A DNA stretch of 64,000 nt from Przewalskia tangutica (Eukaryota; Streptophyta; Magnoliopsida; Solanales; Solanaceae), in NCBI GenBank assembly GCA_029844215.1, contig CM056724.1, positions 84,897,093 through 84,961,092 of the forward strand, written 5' to 3'. Position 1 is the first letter of the stretch, and the number at the start of each line of letters is the position of its first letter. The position numbers were made by a program, and so were the translations under genes. Positions 56,500 to 63,521 of this stretch are shown piece after piece. The notes beneath the pieces were generated by a model, which was not told where the DNA came from, ran no database searches, and saw nothing but the letters and a program-made list of their open reading frames with translations.

Positions 56500-56703
56500 G
56501 TGTATGCCTTGATAGATCGGGTTCTACTCGTCTATATATCTCCCCTTATTGCTAGTAGGATAGGGATAGAGCCTGAGTCCATAGACCCTTTTGAGGTAGC
56601 TACGCCAGTGGGTGATTCGGTAGTAGCTCGGCGGATATATAGGGCTTGCCCAGTGACTTTATGCAGTCGTCAGACCCTAGCCGACTTGATAGAGTTGACA
56701 TGA
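56500..56703 (+). CDS. Protease N-terminal part of El-10
   Basis: 67 codons. YALIDRVLLVYISP shows the active-site loop damaged: El-7 has ALIDPGSTLSYISP, so PGS is lost by a small shift while the catalytic Asp remains. RIGIEPESIDPFEVATPVGDSVVARRIYRACPVT and ADLIEL are intact. A shift at LIELD/M ends the frame. Confidence 0.82.
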   Translation: MYALIDRVLLVYISPLIASRIGIEPESIDPFEVATPVGDSVVARRIYRACPVTLCSRQTLADLIELT

Positions 56704-57110
56704 CTGATTTCGATGTGATCATGGGCATGGATTGGCTAGCTTCTTGCTACGCCAGTGTAGACTGCATGGAGAGAGTGGTACGGTTCCAGTTTCCTGGGGA
56801 GCCGGTTATTGAGTGGGAGGGGAACACTGTATCGCCGAGGGGTAGGTTTATTTCCTACCTCAAGGCTAGGAAGATGGTGCAGAAGGGGTACATCTACCAT
56901 CTCATTCGGGTATTCGATACTAAGGGTGCGGTACCATATTTTCAGTCAGTTCCAGTAGTCAGAGAGTTCCCAGATGTGTTTCCAGATGACCTCCCGGGTA
57001 TCCCTCCTGAGAGGGAGATAGAGTTTTGTATTGATGTGCTACCAGACACTCGGCCTATTTCCATTCCGCCATACGTAATGGCACTTTGCCGAGAGTTGAA
57101 GGACCAGTGA
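56646..57110 (+). CDS. Protease C-terminus and RT fingers of El-10
   Basis: 154 codons, overlapping the previous frame. DMTDFDVIMGMDWLASCYASVDC ends protease; PRGRFISYLKARKMVQKGYIYHLIRVFD is the linker; FPDVFPDDLPGIPPEREIEFCID begins RT. The frame stops after ELKDQ, where LKDLLEKGFIRPS should follow; that stretch is visible across frames at 57105-57180. Confidence 0.88.
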   Translation: MPSDFMQSSDPSRLDRVDMTDFDVIMGMDWLASCYASVDCMERVVRFQFPGEPVIEWEGNTVSPRGRFISYLKARKMVQKGYIYHLIRVFDTKGAVPYFQSVPVVREFPDVFPDDLPGIPPEREIEFCIDVLPDTRPISIPPYVMALCRELKDQ

Positions 57111-57395
57111 GAGATTTCTTTGGAGAAGGGCTTCATCGGGCCTAGTGTTTCTCCCCGGGAGCGGTATTGTTCGTGAAGAAGAAGGATGGACGCCGCGCAT
57201 GTGTGTTGATTACGACGGTGAACAAGGTGACCATTAAACGAATACCCTTCCGGTGATTGATGATTTGTTCGACCGGATTGCGGTGCGAGATGTTTCTCAA
57301 GATTGATCTGCGATCGGGCTATCATCGTGCAGTCGAGTCGAGGCGGATGTCCCTAGATCGCATTCGGACCGTGCGGGCACTATGAGTTCGGGGTT

Positions 57396-57854
57396 ATGTC
57401 GTTCGGTTTGACCAATGCTCCGACAGTTTTTATGGATTTGATGAACCGAGTGTTCAAACCATTTTTGGATACTTTTGTGATAGTATTCATCGATGACATC
57501 TTGGTTTATTCTCGCTCAGAGCAGGAGCATGCGGAGCATTTGAGGACTGTGTTGAGAGTTCTCCAGGACCAGCGATTGTACGCCAAGTTTTCGAAGTGTG
57601 AGTTCTGGTTGACTTCGGTAGCTTTTCTTGGGCATATAGTCGGGGCCGATGGTATTCAGGTGGATACGGCCAAGATCGAGGCAGTCAGGAGTTGGCCTAG
57701 ACCTACTACTCCGACAGAGGCGCATTTTACGGGCCTTGCAGGTTATTATCGGCGGTTCGTGGAGAAGTTTGCTTCTATCTCTGCACCATTGACTAGGCTG
57801 ACTCAGAAGGCAGCTAAGTTTCAGTGGAATGATGCTTGTGAGAAGGGTTTCTAG
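57396..57854 (+). CDS. Reverse transcriptase palm/thumb of El-10
   Basis: 152 codons. MSFGLTNAP, VFIDDILVYSRSEQEHAEHL with the DD pair at residues 33-34, LYAKFSKCEFW, VAFLGHIVGADGI and GLAGYYRRFVEKFASISAPLTRLT in order. Upstream, KIDLRSGYHQ (first Asp) is readable across frames near 57300. It ends at a TAG replacing a CAG-type codon (FQLLKE in El-7), so a single base separates it from RNase H. Confidence 0.92.
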   Translation: MSFGLTNAPTVFMDLMNRVFKPFLDTFVIVFIDDILVYSRSEQEHAEHLRTVLRVLQDQRLYAKFSKCEFWLTSVAFLGHIVGADGIQVDTAKIEAVRSWPRPTTPTEAHFTGLAGYYRRFVEKFASISAPLTRLTQKAAKFQWNDACEKGF

Positions 57855-57920
57855 TTACTGAAGGAGAGACTGAAGACCGCCCCCGTTCTTACTCTTCCAG
57901 AGGGTCCAGACGGCTATGTC

Positions 57921-58124
57921 GTGTATTGTGATGCGTCAGGCATCAGACTGGGATGTGTGTTGATGCAGCAGGGCAAAGTTATAGCGTACGCATCCCGACA
58001 GCTTAAGAAGCATGAGAGGAACTACCCCACCCATGATTTGGAGTTGGCAGCGGTGATTCACGCCTTGAAGATCTGGAGGCACTATTTGTATGGGGTTCAT
58101 GTGGATGTTTATACAGACCACTAA
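57921..58124 (+). CDS. RNase H of El-10
   Basis: 67 codons in the same frame as the RT fragment. MYCDASGIRLGCVLMQQGKVIAYASRQLKKHERNYPTHDLELAAVIHALKIWRHYLYG, then VYTDH and a stop where HKSLQYIF is expected. Catalytic Asp (CDAS), Glu (DLELA) and Asp (YTDH) are all present. Confidence 0.9.
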   Translation: MYCDASGIRLGCVLMQQGKVIAYASRQLKKHERNYPTHDLELAAVIHALKIWRHYLYGVHVDVYTDH

Positions 58125-58792
58125 AGCCTCCAGTATATCTTCACGAGAGGAGGCTGAACTTACGGCGAGACGGTGGTTAGAGTTACTCAAGGATTACGAT
58201 GTCGATATCTGTACCACGGGAAGGCCATGTTGTGGCGGACGCTCTTAGTCGTAGGTCGACGGGAGTCTATCGGATGTGCAAGGAGAGGAGGCATGGTTCG
58301 CGATTTACATCGATTAGCGAGCCGAGTCCGATTGATTGATTACGATAACGATGGGGTTCGAGTTCGAGAGGTTGCCGAGTCTTCCATCGTCGAGGAGGTG
58401 AAGAGGCAATTTGAGGATCCGGTTTTGACACGGTACCATGATCGACCCCGTGAGAAAGGGTCCTTTGAGGTAGCACGATGGGGTGCTAAGGTTCGAAGCG
58501 GTTGTGTGTTCCGGATATTGCAGGACTTGGGCGAGTTCTAGGGAAGCACACAATGCGTGTTACTCTATCCATCCGGTCAACCAAGATGTACCACGACCTC
58601 GGTCGGTGTATTGGTGGGATGGCTTGAAGAGGACGTTGCGAGTTTGTGGCTCGGTGCGTGTTGTCGGCGGTGAAGGTAGAGCACGGAGGCACGGTGGTTT
58701 GTTGCGACGATTGAGATCCCGACCGGAAGTGGGAGGTGATCAACATGGACTTTATCACGGGGTTACCTCGCACTCAGGAAACATGATTCTAT
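58125..58792 (+). pseudogene. Integrase N-terminal half of El-10, shattered
   Basis: Only islands are readable: RLNL.RR at 58150, RLIDYD near 58330, VRDLHRLAS near 58300 and REVAESSIVEEVK near 58390. The HHCC zinc-binding region and first core Asp are not recognisable in a frame. TCATGGACTTTATCACGGGGTTACC (part) near 58745 encodes the M-DFITGLP segment containing the core Asp in a neighbouring frame. Confidence 0.65.
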
Positions 58793-59218
58793 TTGGGTTA
58801 TCGTCGACGGTGTGAAATCAGCCCACTTTCTTCCGTCGGGCGACTTTTTGGTGAGGATTATGCGGACTTTACATCAGAGATCGTCGGTGCATGGGGTCCC
58901 TATTTCTATCATATTAGGCAGAGCCCGGTTACGGCTAACACGGAGGTCTTTCCGAAGGGTTTAGGACGCAGAGTGAGCCGAGTCGCATTCCATCCTCGAG
59001 CAGACGGACAAGCAGAGCGCACTATCCGCACTCTTGAGGATATCTGCGAGCTTTGTGTTATTGACTTCAGGGGTAGCTGGGAGGATCATTTGCCTCTAGT
59101 TGAGTTTGCGTATAATAATAGCTACCACTCCAGTATTCAGATGGCGCCTTATGAGGCCTTATATGGGAGGAAGTGCAGATCGCCGATAGGCTGGTTTGAT
59201 GTGGGCGAGTGCGATTAG
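58793..59218 (+). CDS. Integrase core C-terminal part of El-10
   Basis: 141 codons. VAFHPRADGQAERTIRTLED gives the third acidic residue of the DDE triad (Glu, residue 75). WEDHLPLVEFAYNNSYHSSIQMAPYEALYGRKCRSPIGWFDVGE follows, typical of gypsy integrases. The first about 60 residues are partly out of frame (VSDRG.QF is missing). Confidence 0.88.
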   Translation: MGYRRRCEISPLSSVGRLFGEDYADFTSEIVGAWGPYFYHIRQSPVTANTEVFPKGLGRRVSRVAFHPRADGQAERTIRTLEDICELCVIDFRGSWEDHLPLVEFAYNNSYHSSIQMAPYEALYGRKCRSPIGWFDVGECD

Positions 59219-59339
59219 TAGGACCGGACACAGTTGTGGCGATGGATAAGGTGAAGCTTATCCGAGGCGGCTATCGACAGCTCGAGTCGGCGAAGTCGAT
59301 GCAGATCATCGTCGTCGGCATCCGGTTTGAGGTTGATGA

Positions 59340-59822
59340 TTGGGTTTTCTGAAGGTGTCACCCATGAAGGGTGTGATGAGATTTGGCAGGAAAGGGAAGC
59401 TCAGCCCAAGGTACATTGGGCCTTATCAGATTGTCCGCAGGGTAGGCAAGGTCGCCTACGAGTTGGATCTGCCGTCCGATCTGGAGACAGTGCATCCGGT
59501 TTTCCATGTTTCTATGCTGAGGAGATGTATCGGGGATCCATCTAGAGTACACCCGATTGACGATGTCCAGGTGACCGAGGGGTTATCGTATGAGGAGATT
59601 CCCATAGCGATAATCGATCGTCAGGTTAGGCGTCTGCGGACCAAGGACGTGGCTTCCGTCAAAGTCTTGTGGCGGAACGAGCTCAGGGAGGAGATGACGT
59701 GGGAAGCTGAGGAGGACATGAGGCAGAGGTACCCTCACTTACTTTCCTACTTGTTGGTTTTAAATTATCATATTTGCTTAAATGTTGTATTGTGGCCATG
59801 TGTGGCATTTGCAAACTGTTAA
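59340..59822 (+). CDS. Integrase GPY motif and chromodomain-like tail of El-10
   Basis: 160 codons, the best preserved copy of this region. MKGVMRFGRKGKLSPRYIGPYQIVRRVGKVAYEL carries the GPY motif (residues 27-29). HPVFHVSMLRRCI leads into SYEEIPIAIIDRQVRRLRTKDVASVKVLWRNELREEMTWEAEEDM (about 83-128). Where El-7 ends FPIPPGNPLSY, El-10 lacks a short stretch between CACTTA and CTTTCC and reads LLSYLLVLNYH, so the frame overshoots by about 20 residues. The Met at 59340 is internal. Confidence 0.9.
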   Translation: MGFLKVSPMKGVMRFGRKGKLSPRYIGPYQIVRRVGKVAYELDLPSDLETVHPVFHVSMLRRCIGDPSRVHPIDDVQVTEGLSYEEIPIAIIDRQVRRLRTKDVASVKVLWRNELREEMTWEAEEDMRQRYPHLLSYLLVLNYHICLNVVLWPCVAFANC

Positions 59823-59859
59823 GTTGTGAGGACCTATATCATTATCTGTCTTGAGAAGG

Positions 59860-59894
59860 AACATTCGGGACGAATGTTTCTAAGGAGGGGAGAA
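59860..59894 (+). other. Inverted repeat and polypurine tract of El-10
   Basis: AACATTCG-GGA-CGAATGTT at 59860-59878, then TCTAAGGAGGGGAGAA before the LTR. Confidence 0.9.
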
Positions 59895-62356
59895 TGTTAT
59901 ACCCCGTATTTCCGGAGTATGTACGTGAGGACGTACGTACATTTGTACAAACCCTAATTAGGTTAAGAATGGAATTGTAAGCTTTCGACGGAAAAGATTT
60001 CGAACCTTGTGAAGGAAATTCCACATTTTTAATATTTTAACAGATTACGGATTTTTACGAAAGACGAATATTTTGGACCAATGGGAGGGCGACATGTGTC
60101 ACCCTTAGTTGGCATGTGTTGGACGAAAATGTGGCCAAGTGGGCAAGTCAATTGGTCAAGTCTTGCAAGTTGATTTTGTGTGAGTGGGAGTAGGTAGAGG
60201 GTGGACGTTTTTTGTGAGTTAGTGGAGTCCACATGGCTCATTGTTGTGGTGGGCATGTGTTCCATTATTGTGGTGGACATATGTCCAAATGTTGTGGGAG
60301 ACACTTGGTTGGAAGACCTCATCTTTCACTTGGATCATAATCCCAACCCTCCACTTGTTTTAATCTTGTCCCTTGAGTGTTCTATAAATACCCCCCTTGA
60401 GTGAAGACTTCTTCATCCACTCCACACTTTCTCCAAGTCTCAAAAACTCCCTCTCCCTAGTAGTGTTCTCGTCCAAAGTCCTCTTCCCCCCCTTCCTAGT
60501 TGCTCGGCCGAGAGCCCCCCTGGTAGAAAATATTCTCCAAGTGTTGTTACTATCTCCAAAATACCCTAGCCCAAATCCCTTATAGTATTTAGGTAGAAGT
60601 TGTGTAGAACTTCTATGGTTTTCTTGGAGATATCGGAGCGTGCAAATTAGGAGCTAAACCTTGCTCAGGATCGACATTTAACTTGGATAATTTTGGGCTT
60701 ATCGAGGTAAATACTCTTGTCCTTCTATCGTAATTGGAGATTACATATAAGAATAGTTAAGAGTTGAGTATAAGATATAAAAGGATATTAAAGAATAGAA
60801 TTGAACTGTAATCACAGTAGAAGGGTATAAAAGAAGAGAATTGAATCAGACTTACATACGATGTATTTCTGATGAGACTTGAGTAGTTTGGCGGGTAGGG
60901 AAATGCTGCCCAATTTTCCGTAGAATAGAGAACCCTCTGCTTAGAATATTCTACAGTATAGTCTAGACGTTGATAGACGTATTTGACTGTTATAGGTCGA
61001 CACTCTGCGCGCGACATATTCGACTTGGCAGGTGGTTTTCGCCGAGGAGGTATGTGATTCTTCCTATCCTCTTGAGCATGATATTTTAAATATATATATA
61101 GTACGGTAGACATACGTGTGTTAACTGAACATGGTTTTACTTGACGTCTTTCGACTTGAGTCTAAATAATAAGAACCTTGAAGTATTTCAAAAGAATTAT
61201 GAATCATTTTTGAAAGAAGAGTAATACTTGATTTTTAAACAGAAAGCTTAAGAGTTATACTAGCTTTATGGGAAGTTAGGTATAACGACTTAAGAAAGAT
61301 AAAAGGAACGGTTTTACTTATTGTTTATGAAAATCTTGTATTGATTTCTGCAAATTGTAGTAAGATGGTTTGATAGGAGAACATGTTATGATGCTACGTG
61401 TGTTAGTGCCTTGTGATGTTGTGTAAGGGGGTCATTCTTGTTGTGCTTACGTTGTTAAACGTTAAGTCCGTTGTAATGTCATTATATCACATACACGCTT
61501 GACTTGTTATACAGGGCTTGCCACCCTTGATGCGGGTCTATACGGCTATCACGATGCTGTGTGACTATGCGGGCTGCGGGAGTTCGTGATTGATCATTCG
61601 GGTGTTTTATCCCGATGTGGGATGCCTATGCGATGCGTGTGACTATGCGGTCTATGAGACTATGCGGATGCGGGAGTCGGGGAGAATGCCGGGGTTAGCT
61701 ACCCCGTCGAGAATACCTCATGCGGTGCGTGTGTGACCTATGCGGTGCGGAAGTCGAGATTAGGCACGCATAATGATACTATGGGCGATTGGCCTTGCTT
61801 CGATCATTCGCGGACTAGAAAAGACCATTACACTATATCTATTTTGCTCTTGTTTATGTTGTGGCACTATGTGCAGTTTAACTGGTTGTATTTGCAAATG
61901 GTGTTAAATACTTTGATTTTACTTGATGCTTTACGATTTCACATACTTGGTACTGTTATCGACCTCCTTGAGGCTGCGTTCATGCGCGAGTAAGGGAAAG
62001 CAGTGCTAGATCCACATCCTTAGGATCTCTACTTTGGTGTCGTGAGCTCCATCTTCTCGGAGGCTCGACTTTTGGTATGGTTCTCCCGATGTTGTAGATA
62101 TATGTACATTCAGGGTATGGCGGGGCCTGTCCGCCATAGTTGTTACTTCCTTAGAAGTGCAGTCTATTGTAAAGTTGGGATGTAGCGCCAAACTTGATGT
62201 TTATATATATACTAGAAAAGCGCCTTTTACGAGATAAACCGTGTCTCATGTTACATTGTTTCATGTCTTGTTTTTATATTTATTTGGTTACTCGATGTAT
62301 GACTACTTGGGTGCCGGGTAAGGCACGATCCACGAGCCACGGCAGTCGTGTGATGA
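59895..62356 (+). repeat. El-10 3' LTR
   Basis: Starts TGTTATACCCCGTATTTCC. Palindrome at 60087-60104, TATAAATA at 60383-60390, array at 61530-61755, stem at 62116-62138. It has a stretch of about 110 bp near 60108-60219 absent from the 5' LTR. The 3' end is degraded. Confidence 0.93.
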
Positions 62357-62635
62357 GTACTTGTACATTCAGGGGTATGGCGGGGCCCTGTCCCATCATA
62401 ATTGTTATAAAAACTCTTAGAGGTATGTAGTACTGTTGTGGGCAGGGTTTGTAAAGGATGTAACTGTTCGGTTTTGATATATATACAGAAAGGTGACCGT
62501 TTTGGTTAGCCTGTTTCTTATATTTCATTGTTTCATATCTATAAGTTTTTATTTCCGCTGGTTTTTCTCTGATGTATTATCACTAGGGTGCCCGGGGTAA
62601 GGCACCAGTCGCGGGCCCGAGGTCGGGTCGTGACA
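62357..62635 (+). repeat. El-9 5' LTR, final part
   Basis: Resumes the El-9 LTR after El-10 (ACTTGTACATTCAGGGGTATGG) and ends GTCGGGTCGTGACA. Confidence 0.88.
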
Positions 62636-62639
62636 AAAG

Positions 62640-62652
62640 TGGTATCAGAGCA
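62640..62652 (+). other. Primer binding site of El-9
   Basis: TGGTATCAGAGCA. Confidence 0.93.
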
Positions 62653-62841
62653 GTTAATCCTCGGAAAGTGTCTACAGACCGTATCTAGTAGAGTCTTGAT
62701 TATCGGCGTGTTGTGCACCACACCTATAATTAGGAGGCTGCAGGATATTTAGGATTGGTTTCCATTCTTCTCACTCTGAGATCGTGCCTTAGAGCTGTGT
62801 GATAAGTTGGACTCCCTCTGGCGTATTCTTATGTACCAGTT

Positions 62842-63521
62842 ATGCCTCTACGCAAGGCAACCAAGGCGCCCAGAAGGGCAAGGCAGCAGAGGGAGCTACG
62901 AGTAGAACACAGAGGATTCACGAGGGCTGAGCGTCATTACCTGAGATAGTACTTCAGACGGCGAGTTTTATGACGCCGCTAGCCCCAGCAGAGTTTAGAG
63001 CAGCAGCAGTATCTACAGAGACCACGATACCTGAGTCTCCAGTTCCACGGCCAGGAGCCGAGGATATGAGTTACAAGGAGATGGCCCAGTTACTAGCTAG
63101 GCTTGTGGCTAGGAATGAGGACAGACGAGAGTCGGAGGTTCCGGTAGTACCAGTAGTTCACCCTAGATCTGATAGTTTGAGACTTCGGGACTTCTTGAGT
63201 TGCATTCCACCAGAGTTCTATGGATCGAGAACTGAGGAAGATCCTCAGGAGTTTATTCGACAGTTGCAGTGGATCATGAAAGTGATCAAGGCCTCAGAGA
63301 CAGAGTCGGTGGTATTGGGTTCACATCGGCTGCGTGATACTGCAGTCGACTGGTTTGATTCATGGGAACTATCTCGGGGGGAGCATGCGCTTCCAGTTGT
63401 TTGGGACGAGTTCTCAGAGGCGTTTCTTAGCCATTTCTTACCTCCGCAGATGAGGAGAGCTCGGGCAGATAGATTTGTGATGCAGGGCAGGATTATGATT
63501 AGAGCGACAAAGGGAAAGTGA
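62842..63521 (+). pseudogene. gag of El-9 with N-terminal frameshift and internal deletion
   Basis: The ATG at 62842 follows CCAG/TT and starts MPLRKATKAP, then an extra base shifts the frame (KAQKGKAAEG is readable one frame over). The main open part is 62970-63521. At about 63478, after RRARADRF, the coding departs from gag: the DNA goes on with TGATGCAGGGCAGGATTATG, the same sequence that follows the knuckle in El-6. So the second half of gag, including the knuckle, is deleted. Confidence 0.8.
62970..63521 (+). CDS. Gag fragment of El-9
   Basis: 183 codons. MTPLAPAEFRAAAV is part of the Pro/Ala-rich N-terminal region; EDMSYKEMAQLLARLVARNEDR is a helical segment better preserved here than in El-7 or El-10; SLRLRDFLSCIPPEFYGSRTEEDPQEFI, AVDWFDSWELSRGEHALPVVWDEFSEAFLSHFLPPQMRRARADRF follow. 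The last 13 residues (VMQGRIMIRATKGK) come from the non-coding domain. ATG 62970 is internal. Confidence 0.88.
   Translation: MTPLAPAEFRAAAVSTETTIPESPVPRPGAEDMSYKEMAQLLARLVARNEDRRESEVPVVPVVHPRSDSLRLRDFLSCIPPEFYGSRTEEDPQEFIRQLQWIMKVIKASETESVVLGSHRLRDTAVDWFDSWELSRGEHALPVVWDEFSEAFLSHFLPPQMRRARADRFVMQGRIMIRATKGK

Larger units (their letters stand above)
55161..59822 (+). pseudogene. gag-pol of El-10, whole span
   Basis: Same order as El-7. Open pieces: gag 55161-55778, gag end 55873-56445, protease 56500-56703, protease-RT 56646-57110, RT 57396-57854, RNase H 57921-58124, integrase end 58793-59218, GPY and chromodomain 59340-59822. Breaks lie at 55.75-56.5, 57.1-57.4 and 58.1-58.8 kb, the same zones where CAG/CTG become scarce. 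RT and RNase H share one frame separated only by a TAG at 57852. Confidence 0.9.
52599..62356 (+). mobile_element. El-10: full-length sense Tekay-like Ty3/gypsy element
   Basis: 5' LTR 52599-54954 (2356 bp), primer site 54959, gag-pol 55161 to about 59820, hairpin and polypurine tract, 3' LTR 59895 to about 62356. The left flank is GTAGG; on the right the LTR end is corrupted (CAGTCGTGTGATGA instead of GGGTCGTGACA) and host sequence resumes GTACTTG, so the duplication is imperfect. gag-pol is broken but long stretches of gag, RT, integrase and chromodomain are open. It is the likely type of helper for the gag-only elements. Confidence 0.93.
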
